Shown here in pieces: positions 26,017-35,539 of a stretch of DNA of 64,000 bases; positions within the stretch are counted from its first letter, which is position 1, and every line of letters begins with the position of its first letter. A program made the translations under genes and the position numbers. The notes beneath the pieces were generated by a model, which was not told where the DNA came from, searched no databases, and saw only the letters and a program-made list of their open reading frames with translations. Source of the stretch: Umezawaea endophytica. Lineage in GTDB: Bacteria > Actinomycetota > Actinomycetes > Mycobacteriales > Pseudonocardiaceae. The DNA is taken from contig NZ_JANYMP010000013.1 in the NCBI RefSeq assembly GCF_025061645.1, positions 124,001 to 188,000 on the forward strand, written 5' to 3'.

Positions 26017-28932
26017 GTGCGTTCCGTCCAGTTGCCCCTCAACGGGGTGATCCACCTCGTCGCGTCCGCCGAGGACGACCACCGGCTGCGCGAGAAGATC
26101 CGCAACCACCCCGGTCTGCCGCAGAGCGTCGAGCAGCTTGTGACCGAGCTGTCCACCACGTTCGGGGCTGGCGTGCCAGCGACGGTGGAGGAGCCCAACC
26201 GGTTGAACGGCGGCCGCACGCTCCTGGTCCACGGCAGCGCATGGTCGGCGCGCCTGGAACCGACCCACTCCGGGCGCGGGTACAAGGTCAAGCGGATCGA
26301 CCCGCTCCGCATCAGGGACCACCACCGACTCGCCCGGCACTTCCTGTCCCTGCACACGAACGGTTGGCGGCGCGTGGAATCCCTGTACGAGCTGGGCGAA
26401 GGCGCGCACTCGTTCTGGCCGCACATCGAGCAGCAGTGGGAACGGCTGGTGAACTCGCGGGCCGAGGCGTCGGCGACGCCTGCTCCCGAACCCCACCACA
26501 CGGCGTTCCTCGACACCGTGGGGCAGGTCGTCGACGCGAGCGAGCGGATCGCCGCGGCCGCCGCGAGGAGCGCGCGGCCCTACCCGTACCGCGAGATCAC
26601 CCCGGTCGGTGAGCAGCGGCAGGGTACGCACGCCGTCTACGGCTTCACGATGGTCGGAGAGGGAGCACCGGAGGAAAGCGCTTTCGTCCAAGTGAAGGGC
26701 TACGACGAGCACCGGGGCCAGGTGGTGCGGCTGGACGGCCGGTTGGTGACGGTCCGGTTCGACGAAGCCGTGGACTGGCAGTCGTTGCCGAAGACCGGTG
26801 AGCTGGAGACCACCACCAGCACCGTGGTGTTCAAGAAGCAGAGGGAGGCCATCACCGCGTTGCGGGACCGGCGAACGCGCAACCCGCGCCTGCTGCCCGC
26901 ACTGGTCGACGCCCGCACCCTGTGGCTCAACGCGGCCAAGGACACCCCGACGGAGGCACTCGACCCGGACCAGACGCAGGCGTTCCGCCGAGCCGTGGCC
27001 GTCGAGGACCTGATGCTCGTGCTCGGACCACCGGGCACCGGCAAGACGCGGGTGATCAGCCAGGTCGCGAACGCGGTGGCGAGGGGCGACGGGTGGACCC
27101 GACCGCCGCGGCGGGTGCTCGTCACCTCGCACTCCAACCGCGCCGTGGACAACATCCTGCCCAGGCTGCCGCCGGACCTGGTCGTGGTGCGGGTCGGCAA
27201 CCCCGGCACGGTCACCGACGAGGGCCGCCCCTACCTGCTGGACGAGCAGGCGCGGCAGTTGCGCGGACAGATCATCGCGGGCGTCGACCGCGGGCTTCGC
27301 GAGTTCACCGACCTGGAGGTCGCGCAGAGGTGGGCCGACGAACTGGCGGACCGGGTGGACGGCCTGGTGGCCGCGTTCGCCGGCGCGGACGCCGCCCGCG
27401 CCGCCGTGGCAGCGGCTCGGCGTGCCGTCGGGGGCCCCGCCCAGGCTGCGGTGGACGGGCTGGAGTGGACGCTGGCCGATCTCGATCGGCGGCTGGCCCG
27501 CGTCCACCGGGCGATCGACCGCGCCGTGCGCGTCGGGCGGGTCCCGCTCCTCGGGTGGTGGGGCAGGTGGCGGACGGCGGCACTCCGGTCACGGGCGCAC
27601 CAGTTCGACGTGACCCGGCACGGGCACGCCGAAGGGTTGCGCCACGCCCAGCAGTACTTGGACGCCGTCACCAACGACTCCCCCGAGGTGCGCCACGCGG
27701 TCTCGGCACTGGCCGACCGGTGGGACAGGACGGAGAAGGCGAGGGACGCCGCGCTCACCGCCGCGCACGCGTCCCGTGCGGCGGTCGGCGGTTCCGAGCC
27801 ACCTCCCCTGGTCCGCGACACCTCGGACATGACGGCGACCCGGCAGGACCTGACAGGCCTGGTGTCGTGGCTCAGGGTGCGACTGCCCCTGTTGCGGGTC
27901 CGCGCCCGGCTCCTGGGCGAGTGGCACCAGGAGGTGTCCGGCGCCACGACGCAGTTGCACCCGGAACTGATCCGCTACGCCCACGTCATCGCGGCCACCA
28001 CCATCGGCACGGCGTCCCGGCCGGAGTTGTCGGACGTCGACTTCGACTTGGTGGTCGTCGACGAGGCGGGGCAGATCGGCACGGCCGACCTGCTCGTGCC
28101 GCTGGTGCGCGCACGACGCGCGGTGCTCGTCGGCGACCAGCAGCAACTGCCGCCGTTCCTCGACTCCGAGGTCGAGGCCTGGGGCGAGGAGGTGGGTGAC
28201 CCGCGCGTTCGGGAACTGCTCACCACGAGCGCCCTGGAACGCCTGGCCGACCGCCTGCCCCGGACGAACGTCGTGCCGCTGACGTGGCAGCGGCGGATGC
28301 CCGCGGTGATCGCCGACTTCAGCTCGCGGATGTTCTACGGCGGCAAGCTGCGCACGGCCGGCGCGCACGTGCACGACGACGACCTGTTCGGCAGCCCGAT
28401 GGTGTTCGTCGACACGGCGCGCCTGCCCGCGCGCCAACAGCGTGAACTGCCCGCCCGCGACCTCGACCACCGGCAGAACGGCTACTGCAACCCGGCCGAG
28501 GCGCTGCTGCTGTCGCGACTGGCCGCGCACTACGAAGCGGCGGGCCGCGACTGGGCGGTCATCGTGCCGTACACCGCGCAGGTCAAGGCGATCACCAGCG
28601 CGATCGTCGGGCTGATCGGCGACGAGCCGCGGGTGAAGCTCAACGTGGGCTCCGTCGACTCGTTCCAGGGCGGCGAGCGGCAGGTGATCCTCTACGGCTT
28701 CACCCGCAGCAACCGGGACGGCAACGTGGGGTTCCTGCGCGAACTGCGGCGCGCCAACGTCGCGTTCACCCGTGCCAAGGAACAACTCGTGCTGGTCGGT
28801 GACCTGGACACGCTGACGATGGCGAGGGACTCCGGGTTCCGCGACCTGGCTCGGGCGCTGCGCGACCACGTGGCGACGGTGGGCGAGATCAGGCAGTACG
28901 ACGAGGTCCTCAACCGGATCGGCGGACGATGA
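26017..28932 (+). CDS. SF1 helicase, UPF1/AAA_11-AAA_12 type
   Basis: 971 residues from GTG 26017, with AAGGAG four bases upstream. Motif I VLGPPGTGKTRVISQVA (about 337), Ia TSHSNRAVDNIL, motif II LVVVDEAGQIGT (about 678), motif III VLVGDQQQLPPF, motif IV region WAVIVPYTAQVKAI, motif V NVGSVDSFQGGERQVI (about 883), motif VI VAFTRAKEQLVLVGD. The helicase halves are split by an alpha-helical insert (about 430-640). The N-terminal 300 residues are unassigned. Probably acts on RNA or DNA in a defence or conflict role, given the pseudokinase upstream and winged-helix protein downstream (inference). ATGA overlap with the next gene. Confidence 0.9.
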   Translation: MRSVQLPLNGVIHLVASAEDDHRLREKIRNHPGLPQSVEQLVTELSTTFGAGVPATVEEPNRLNGGRTLLVHGSAWSARLEPTHSGRGYKVKRIDPLRIRDHHRLARHFLSLHTNGWRRVESLYELGEGAHSFWPHIEQQWERLVNSRAEASATPAPEPHHTAFLDTVGQVVDASERIAAAAARSARPYPYREITPVGEQRQGTHAVYGFTMVGEGAPEESAFVQVKGYDEHRGQVVRLDGRLVTVRFDEAVDWQSLPKTGELETTTSTVVFKKQREAITALRDRRTRNPRLLPALVDARTLWLNAAKDTPTEALDPDQTQAFRRAVAVEDLMLVLGPPGTGKTRVISQVANAVARGDGWTRPPRRVLVTSHSNRAVDNILPRLPPDLVVVRVGNPGTVTDEGRPYLLDEQARQLRGQIIAGVDRGLREFTDLEVAQRWADELADRVDGLVAAFAGADAARAAVAAARRAVGGPAQAAVDGLEWTLADLDRRLARVHRAIDRAVRVGRVPLLGWWGRWRTAALRSRAHQFDVTRHGHAEGLRHAQQYLDAVTNDSPEVRHAVSALADRWDRTEKARDAALTAAHASRAAVGGSEPPPLVRDTSDMTATRQDLTGLVSWLRVRLPLLRVRARLLGEWHQEVSGATTQLHPELIRYAHVIAATTIGTASRPELSDVDFDLVVVDEAGQIGTADLLVPLVRARRAVLVGDQQQLPPFLDSEVEAWGEEVGDPRVRELLTTSALERLADRLPRTNVVPLTWQRRMPAVIADFSSRMFYGGKLRTAGAHVHDDDLFGSPMVFVDTARLPARQQRELPARDLDHRQNGYCNPAEALLLSRLAAHYEAAGRDWAVIVPYTAQVKAITSAIVGLIGDEPRVKLNVGSVDSFQGGERQVILYGFTRSNRDGNVGFLRELRRANVAFTRAKEQLVLVGDLDTLTMARDSGFRDLARALRDHVATVGEIRQYDEVLNRIGGR

Positions 28933-30137
28933 CCACCAGGACGAAGTTGTTCACCTACCCCGAACAGCGGACCTTGGAGGACGCCGCGTTCGAGCGCGAG
29001 GTCGTCCCGACGCGCATCCACTCGCTGCTCCTGCCGGTGTGGAAGGTGACCGTGCGGGCCACCGTGGTCGTCGCCGAGGACTACGACCTCATCGACCGCT
29101 ACCTCTCGCGCGGCATCGCCGAGGCGGGTCTGTCAACCACGGCCGCCCTGGCCGAGTTCTTCGCGCTGGACCCACCCCTGGTGGACCGGGCGCTGCGCGC
29201 ACTGGAGGCGGTCGGCCACGTCGGGCAGGCGGACGGCCATTGGCGGCTGACCGAGGTCGGGCTGTGGTCCGTGCGGGACGGCAGGCGGTACGAGGTCGCC
29301 AACGAGGACCGCCGTGAGCTGTACTTCGACGGCTTCGCCAGCCGTCCGCTGACGAAGGTCTGCTACGACCCGAGCAAGGTGACCATGCTGTCGCCGGACG
29401 ACCTGACGTCCACCGCCGGACGGTTCACCCCCTTGTTCTCGCGCTGGAGCTTCGACCCGGAAGCCCTGCGCACCTTGTCGGCCCACCCCGACCGCGCCAG
29501 GTTCAACCTGCCCGAGCGGATCGACAACGCGAACCCGATCGGACCACCAGAACTCACGTACCTGCCCCTGATCGTGGTGAGCGGGGTCTCACGATCAGGC
29601 AGGCCTCAGCACCTGGCCTACTCCCAGGCATCCGGCGAAGCCGACCTGGACCTGAGCGCCCTGGTCGAGTCGACCCCCGACATCACCCGGAGCCTGGAGA
29701 ACGAACAGCACGCCGCGAATCCGGACCAGGAGGAAAAACGAGCACGTGAATGGGTCGACAGGTACGACCTGACCGGCCACCACCTGCTCCGACTGCGCAG
29801 CGGCCTGCTGCGGATCGTCCTACCGGGCAAGCACTTCAGAACGGACGGCCCCTTGCGGATGCACCAACTCGGCTCGTTCGTCGTACGCGGCAACAGCTTC
29901 TTCCAACCCTGGTGCGACGACCAACACCTACGCCGCCAGGCCCTGCTCAGCCGCGTGAAATCCCTACTGGGCACCCGCTCCCGCACCAGTACCGCACGAC
30001 TGTGGCCGCGGATCGAACGAGTAGCCCGCCAACTCGACGTGGGCACCATCGACCAGACCGAACTACGCGCCCTGGCAGTGCGAGCGGGCGACACCACGCT
30101 GGTAACCCAACTGGACGAACTGGCGCGCAACACCTAG
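28929..30137 (+). CDS. Winged-helix protein of the pseudokinase-helicase operon
   Basis: 402 residues, translation coupled to the helicase by an ATGA overlap. A winged-helix-like region is seen around 75-125 (TTAALAEFFALDPPLVDRAL, then GHWRLTEVGLWSV). The rest (for example HHLLRLRSGLLRIVLPGKHF and FVVRGNSFFQPWCDD) has no motif I recognise. No signal peptide or membrane helix. Constant association with the helicase would make it the specificity or effector subunit, but that is inference. Confidence 0.8.
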   Translation: MTTRTKLFTYPEQRTLEDAAFEREVVPTRIHSLLLPVWKVTVRATVVVAEDYDLIDRYLSRGIAEAGLSTTAALAEFFALDPPLVDRALRALEAVGHVGQADGHWRLTEVGLWSVRDGRRYEVANEDRRELYFDGFASRPLTKVCYDPSKVTMLSPDDLTSTAGRFTPLFSRWSFDPEALRTLSAHPDRARFNLPERIDNANPIGPPELTYLPLIVVSGVSRSGRPQHLAYSQASGEADLDLSALVESTPDITRSLENEQHAANPDQEEKRAREWVDRYDLTGHHLLRLRSGLLRIVLPGKHFRTDGPLRMHQLGSFVVRGNSFFQPWCDDQHLRRQALLSRVKSLLGTRSRTSTARLWPRIERVARQLDVGTIDQTELRALAVRAGDTTLVTQLDELARNT

Positions 30138-30237
30138 GCACATCTGTACGTGCTCTCGGTCGATGCTCGAATGTCGTTTCCACGGGATGCGGTATGGATC
30201 AACGCCACCGGCGTCCGCTCTTCTGGAGTGGCATCCC

Positions 30238-33200
30238 TTACCTTTTGCCGCAGCACTTTTTGTACTTCAGGCCCGTGCTGGGGGAACAGACGCACGACTG
30301 GTTTCGACCGGGCGGCACAACGACGAGTTCCAGGGCCGCCGCCACCACGTTTCCCCGTCTCATGGCCTCCACCAAGTAGCGGTCGCTGTCCGCGACCATG
30401 CCGCGCAGGTCGTGGCCGAACATGGCGATGACCGCACCCTTACGGGCAGCTTGGTACCACCGCGGGTAGAACGAGAGTGGCAGCGCGACCAGTTCAGCAC
30501 CGTCGGCGATGATCTCCATTCGGTTCCCGACGAGCCGTGCACCGGCTCTGCTCCTGGTGACCTGCTCGATCGCCGAAGCATCCCCGAGACTCGTGAAACC
30601 CACCTGGCGGAGCGATTCTATGAAGATGTCGGACACCACCCCGTCCTCCCTCTGCGCCCAAGGACCGCGGGCGTCGACGACGACGCCCGCCACGTCGTCA
30701 CCCCAGACGGTGCACTCGATCTCTAATCTGACCCGCTCGTGCCGATCGGGCAACTGCTCGACCCGCACGACCGAGGGAGGCGCGCACGTCGGGTGTGCCA
30801 GGGTCATCCCGTCAGGTCCATCGCCCTGATTGCTTAGGAGCACGACGTGCGCGACCCCGTTCGCGGCCAGCGGCAGACCGCAGGACACGCAGTGGCGCCG
30901 GTCCGTGCCGAGTCGGGCGAGCACTTGGTCGAGGGGTACGTCGCCGTACCGGTCGACAACGTCCTGGCTGACGACGATCCGGCGCCGGTCAAACTGCGGC
31001 TCGGATTCGGGCTGGGGCGCCGAGTACTCCGCCCGGACGTACTTCGACCTCATCGTGGCGAGCACCATCGGTGCGACGTCGTCCGGCAGCGGAACTTGGT
31101 CCGGCTCCTTACCGGCGGCAACGGCAAGGGCTGCGAGCGCCGTCGCCTCCACCTTCAACGCGTTCGCGGCGGGTCGCCACTCCTCAGCCTCCTGCCGGAG
31201 CAACCTCGCCTCGTGGGCGCACCGCGCCGCCTCGTCGAACCTCGTCCGGGCGAGGTGTGCTCGGGCGAGGTTCAGGAGCGCGTCCGCGATCAGGCTCTTG
31301 TTGCCCAACTCGCACGCGATCGTGCGTGCGTGTTCGAACTCCACCACGGCAGCGTCAGCGTCGCCCTGCTCGGCGAGGATCGCACCGAGGTTGTTCCGTA
31401 TGGAGGCTTCGAGGTCCTTCACGCCCACCTTCCTCGCCGACTCCAGGGAGGCTCGCAGCGTCAGGACGGACTCCTCCCCTGACCCGGCGCGGTGCAGGCA
31501 CGTCGCCAGATTGCCCTGGACGACGAGTTGGGTGTGCACCGCTCGGCGTTCAACGGCCAGTGCCAAGGCGATCCGGTACGCGGCGACGGCCTCCTCCCAG
31601 TGGGACATTCGAGCCAGCACTGTGCCTTTGGTCAGCAGGCAGTCCATCCGCTCCTCCTCCACACCGGACTCGTCGGCCAGCACGAGTGCCCGCTCGACGG
31701 AACTCACCGCTTCATCCCAGAGTCCACGACGGGAGTACAGGGTGGCGAGGTGGCGGAACGCGGACGCCCTCGTGCGCGCGTGCGTGATCTCATGAGGTGC
31801 GTCCGCGACAGTTCGCAACACCCTCGCGGCTTCCTTCCAGTCGCCGTGGTGGATCAGCGCTTCACCCAGGAGTGCTCTTGCGGTGGAGAGGGCTGGAGAT
31901 TCCCCGTTCCGCTCGAAGATCGCGACGTTGCGACGCAGGAGTGGCACCGCCTGGTCGACCCGGCCCGTGTGGCGGAAGACCTTCGCCCGCTCGTGCGACA
32001 CTTGCATGAGCAGGAATTCGTTGCCACTGTGTTCGGCGACGTCCACCGCCCTCCGGAAGCAGTCCTCGGCCTTGAGGTGATCCCCCGCGGCCGCGTGCAG
32101 TCCACCTAGTTCTGCCAGGGCGTTCGCCAGGTGCACGAGGTCGCCCACGGTCGTCGCGCGCTCGACGCACTCGCCGTAGTACCGCGCCGACTCGGCTTGG
32201 TCGCGGTGTCCCACCGCTTGGCCGAGCATGTGCAGGGTGGCGATCTCGCCCTTCACGTCTCCGCTCTCCCGGTAGATCGCCAGGGCATCGGTCAACGGGT
32301 CGATCCTGGACTCGGTCTCGTCCACGGCTTGCCGGATGAGGGCGACTTGACGTAGGGCGTCCGCCTCGGCCGCCCGATCGCCCACCGCGCGGGCGCGATC
32401 GAGTGCTTCCTCGCATTCGCGGCTCGCGCTGGTGAGGCGACCGGCCAGCCGCAGCGACTCAGCGAGCAGGACCCCGAAGGACGGGAGGAGCGCGCCGAGC
32501 CTGCCGCGCCGAGCAACCGCCTGCGCGTTTCGGAAGTACTGCTCGGCTCGGCGCCACCTCGCCATTCCAACGTTGGCCTTGCCGAGGTCGCTGAGCGCGG
32601 TCGCGAGGCGCAGGTCGTCCCCAGCCCACCGCCAGATCGGCAGACCTCCTCGGATGACGTCGATGGCGTCGCGGGAACGACCTGCGTCGAGGAGAAGTCC
32701 TCCGTACGCGCTACGAGCCAGCGCCATGGTCGTGTGCTCTCCGGCCGCGGCTGCGGCCTCGAAGCACTGCCGGTACCGGTCAACCGCGAGGTCGATGTCA
32801 CCTCGATGGCTCGCCGCACTGCCGAGATTGAGCAGGCCAGCCGTCAACCACTGCACGTTGCCGGTGCGCTCACCTGCCACTCTCAGGCAGTCAGCGGCCC
32901 GGACCAACCCGTCCCACCGACCGAGGTGCTGGAGAACCGGGATCATCGCGGAGGCCAGGGAGACGGCGTCAGTCCACAGCTCGTGCGCGATGGCCGCCTC
33001 GATCGTGCTCACCGCACCGACGTGATCCCGTTCGAGGGCCGCGAGGGCCGCGGCGTTGGTCGGCGAGGGATTCCTCGCCTGGTCGTCGAGGAATCCGATT
33101 GACCTGGCGGCCGAATCCACCCTGGCCAGGTAGGCCAGGCACGTGTGCTCGACGGTCCGGTTCCGCCACTGCTCGTCCGAGGGCGCTCGGTGTCGAGCGA

Positions 33201-33363
33201 AGCGGTAGAGGACGTCGTGCATGCGATACGCGTCCGCCCCGGTCCGCTCGACCAGGTTCAACTCGTGGAGGTCGTCGAGCAGCCGCCGGGTCCGGCGGAC
33301 GTCGTCGGGCGACAAGGTGTCGAGTTTTTCGACGAACGCGATCGAGACCACGTCGACCGTCAC
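30238..33363 (-). CDS. NLR C-terminal half: winged helix, TPR array and SEC-C zinc motif
   Basis: 1041 residues if translation starts at GTG 33363, which overlaps the NB-ARC ORF stop (GTGA). The N-terminal 80 residues (VDVVSIAFVEKLD to YRMHDVLYRFARHR) look like the winged-helix/MHD end of an NB-ARC module. Residues about 120-720 are TPR-like repeats (ALSDLGKANVGMARWRRAEQ, GLWDEAVSSVERALVLADES). A Cys pair HCVSCGLP is around 800. The C-terminus is a SEC-C motif, CVCSPSTGLKYKKCCGKR, expected to bind zinc. Probably the sensor part of a STAND/NLR-like system. One inserted base near 33373 would join it to the upstream ORF. Confidence 0.8.
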   Translation of the reverse strand: MTVDVVSIAFVEKLDTLSPDDVRRTRRLLDDLHELNLVERTGADAYRMHDVLYRFARHRAPSDEQWRNRTVEHTCLAYLARVDSAARSIGFLDDQARNPSPTNAAALAALERDHVGAVSTIEAAIAHELWTDAVSLASAMIPVLQHLGRWDGLVRAADCLRVAGERTGNVQWLTAGLLNLGSAASHRGDIDLAVDRYRQCFEAAAAAGEHTTMALARSAYGGLLLDAGRSRDAIDVIRGGLPIWRWAGDDLRLATALSDLGKANVGMARWRRAEQYFRNAQAVARRGRLGALLPSFGVLLAESLRLAGRLTSASRECEEALDRARAVGDRAAEADALRQVALIRQAVDETESRIDPLTDALAIYRESGDVKGEIATLHMLGQAVGHRDQAESARYYGECVERATTVGDLVHLANALAELGGLHAAAGDHLKAEDCFRRAVDVAEHSGNEFLLMQVSHERAKVFRHTGRVDQAVPLLRRNVAIFERNGESPALSTARALLGEALIHHGDWKEAARVLRTVADAPHEITHARTRASAFRHLATLYSRRGLWDEAVSSVERALVLADESGVEEERMDCLLTKGTVLARMSHWEEAVAAYRIALALAVERRAVHTQLVVQGNLATCLHRAGSGEESVLTLRASLESARKVGVKDLEASIRNNLGAILAEQGDADAAVVEFEHARTIACELGNKSLIADALLNLARAHLARTRFDEAARCAHEARLLRQEAEEWRPAANALKVEATALAALAVAAGKEPDQVPLPDDVAPMVLATMRSKYVRAEYSAPQPESEPQFDRRRIVVSQDVVDRYGDVPLDQVLARLGTDRRHCVSCGLPLAANGVAHVVLLSNQGDGPDGMTLAHPTCAPPSVVRVEQLPDRHERVRLEIECTVWGDDVAGVVVDARGPWAQREDGVVSDIFIESLRQVGFTSLGDASAIEQVTRSRAGARLVGNRMEIIADGAELVALPLSFYPRWYQAARKGAVIAMFGHDLRGMVADSDRYLVEAMRRGNVVAAALELVVVPPGRNQSCVCSPSTGLKYKKCCGKR

Positions 33364-34298
33364 GGTCGTGTTGGGAGCATCCCGAGGGTGGCGAACAGGG
33401 CTGTCTGCCCCGATGTCAGCTCGCGATGGCTGTATTCGATGATCCGTTCGACCGACCGCGCTCCCGCGCGTAACTCCTCCAGGCCGTGGTCCGGGTGAGC
33501 GAGGTCCTTCAGGTACCGGTCGACATCGAGCGACGCGGTCCGGTTGATGCGCGCGGACGCCACGCACAAGGCGATCGGCAGACCCCCGCACACCTCCGCG
33601 AGTTCCACGCTCTGCTGCGGCGTGAGCCGCTCGGCGATCGAGACCGCGAGCCGCGAGCTGTCACCCACCGGCAGCGAATCGAGCTCCAGGAACGAGACGT
33701 CCTGGTCGCCCAACCCTGTCAGCCGGTTCCTGCTCGTGCACAAGACGGCGAGTCGGCCGCCCAGTGCCAACACCTCGCCCAACGAGTCCTCGTCACGGAC
33801 GTTGTCGAGCACGACCAGCACGTCGAGCCTGCTTGCGAGCGCGGAGAGCGCCGCGATCCGCTGATCTCGTTCACCCGGCAACCGCTCGCCGGGTGCGAGC
33901 GCCGACAGCAGGTCCGCGACGAGGTCACCACGTTCGGAGACCTCGACGAACACACAACCGTCGGCGAACCGATCCGCCACGGACCACCCGAGCGCGACGG
34001 CGAAGGCTGTCTTCCCGACACCTGGTGTTCCGTGAACGAAGAGCACGTGACGCTGGTCGGGATCCGTCAGCATCACGACCCCCGACTCGAGTTCGGCGTC
34101 CCGCCCGACGAGGTCGATGCGGCGTGGAAGTCCTCGGCGCGAGGGTTTCGCAGGAACCGGCGGCACCGCGGACGCGATGTGGACGTGGACGCCACCGTGC
34201 ACCGTGCCCGCCTGCACGGACGTGCCGGTGACGTGGCCGATCAGGTTCCGAGTACCGAACTCCGGGGATCCGTTCGTCGGCTCCGACGCAGCGCGCAT
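33360..34298 (-). CDS. NLR N-terminal half: RHIM-like motif and NB-ARC ATPase
   Basis: 312 residues from ATG 34298, with AGGAG five bases upstream. Residues 18-41 (NLIGHVTGTSVQAGTVHGGV) repeat the Val/Gly-rich motif of the pseudokinase at 25.0 kb. The NB-ARC core follows: VHGTPGVGKTAFA (Walker A, about 90), VLVVLDNVRDE (Walker B, about 162), LCTSRNRL (sensor), CGGLPIAL (about 245). The ORF ends in LFATLGMLPTRP, exactly where the winged helix of NB-ARC should begin; that part is encoded by the next ORF in another frame. Either a split NLR or a gene with one base lost. Confidence 0.82.
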   Translation of the reverse strand: MRAASEPTNGSPEFGTRNLIGHVTGTSVQAGTVHGGVHVHIASAVPPVPAKPSRRGLPRRIDLVGRDAELESGVVMLTDPDQRHVLFVHGTPGVGKTAFAVALGWSVADRFADGCVFVEVSERGDLVADLLSALAPGERLPGERDQRIAALSALASRLDVLVVLDNVRDEDSLGEVLALGGRLAVLCTSRNRLTGLGDQDVSFLELDSLPVGDSSRLAVSIAERLTPQQSVELAEVCGGLPIALCVASARINRTASLDVDRYLKDLAHPDHGLEELRAGARSVERIIEYSHRELTSGQTALFATLGMLPTRP

Positions 34299-34527
34299 GC
34301 AGACTCCTGTGATCGTTGCCAACAGGTCAGTGGGTATACCGGAGTCGGGGGCGGAACTATGCGTCAGGTGACGCAGAAGGGCGAGATCGGTCACGGACTT
34401 AACGGGTGGGTGGTGCACGGGGTAAACCGCGCCGAAAGGTCCTTTCAGTCACTGTTCAGTCCCCACCAGGAGTCCGAGATCGCGAAAACCCACAGCAGGC
34501 GGAGCACCGGCCGGTAGGGTCGGTCGC

Positions 34528-35487
34528 GTGGATCTGGACGACATCGCTGCCCGGCTCGGCGTGCCCGTCGAAGACGTCGACCGCGTGCACCGGCTCGCCG
34601 GCGACCGGCCGTCGGCTCCGTTGCCCGCCAAGGCCGACGCGCCCGCGCTCCTGGACCGGCTCGCGGTGCGGCCGGACGACGTCGCCGAGATCATGGCCGG
34701 GTGGCCCGACCCCGACTCTCCACTGTGGACTCCCGAGCTGCGCTGGCTGCTCGACCGCTCGATCGCCCTGGTCCGCGCCGACCTCGGGGGCCACGAGTGG
34801 CTGCCGCCCGGCCCGGAGTTGCCGCGTGAACGAGGTCCCGCCTGGCGCCATCTCTACGTCTACGCGTACCTCGCCCTGCTCGACGTCGTCACCGCCTACC
34901 ACCGCGACCACGGCATCCCGGACGACGTGACCTGGACGACCCTCGCCGACCTCGGCCGCAACCTCGCGGTCGACCGGCGGATGAACCGCGAGGGCTGGCC
35001 GGTCATGCAGAGCTGGCTGACGCTGCACGCCCGCGGCGGTGTGTACGAACTCGGTCGGCTGCAACACCAGCGCGGCGGCACGGCCATCGGCCTGCACGTC
35101 CCCGAATCCGGACCGCTGGCCCCGGAAGCGGTCACGGCGTCACTCGACGAGGCCCGCGCGTTCTTCCCGCGCCACTTCCCCGACGAGCACTACACGGCCT
35201 TCTCCTGCGGCTCGTGGCTGCTCGACCCGCAGCTACTGGAATACCTGCCCGCGGACTCCAACATCGTCCGGTTCCAGCAGAGGTTCGAGCTGGAACCCCA
35301 CGAGGAACAGGAAGGGCTGGACGCGGACGTCGAGGCGCGGCGGTTCGTGTTCCGCGCGCTGAGCACGCCACTCGACCAGCTACCGCGACGCACCGTGCTC
35401 CAGCGCGCGATCATCGACCACCTGAAGTCCGGCCGTCACTGGCAGTGGCGCAGCGGCCGCTTCCCGATCGAGCCCGAACGACCGTAG
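34528..35487 (+). CDS. GNAT-like acyltransferase domain protein (NAT_N/GNAT_C type)
   Basis: 319 residues from GTG 34528. The N-terminal helical part (DLDDIAARLGVPVEDVDRVH) and C-terminal part (YTAFSCGSWLLDPQLLEYLP, then SNIVRFQQRFEL) fit the actinobacterial acyltransferase family with NAT_N and GNAT-like C-terminal domains, whose substrate is not known. Divergent from the NB-ARC ORF across about 230 bases (34299-34527), in which I see no gene. Not obviously part of the neighbouring system. Confidence 0.7.
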   Translation: MDLDDIAARLGVPVEDVDRVHRLAGDRPSAPLPAKADAPALLDRLAVRPDDVAEIMAGWPDPDSPLWTPELRWLLDRSIALVRADLGGHEWLPPGPELPRERGPAWRHLYVYAYLALLDVVTAYHRDHGIPDDVTWTTLADLGRNLAVDRRMNREGWPVMQSWLTLHARGGVYELGRLQHQRGGTAIGLHVPESGPLAPEAVTASLDEARAFFPRHFPDEHYTAFSCGSWLLDPQLLEYLPADSNIVRFQQRFELEPHEEQEGLDADVEARRFVFRALSTPLDQLPRRTVLQRAIIDHLKSGRHWQWRSGRFPIEPERP

Positions 35488-35539
35488 ACCGCAGTAACAC
35501 GCGCCGTCCCCCGACCGACAAGCGGAGGTGAGGACATCG

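Noticed and set aside
24592-27507. 971-codon minus-strand frame over the pseudokinase and helicase genes
   Set aside because: No motifs, antisense composition, and spans the junction of two real genes.
30238-33591. Start of the TPR ORF at 33591 within the NB-ARC gene
   Set aside because: The extra 76 codons have antisense-like composition and overlap the NB-ARC reading frame; the GTGA start at 33363 is far better.
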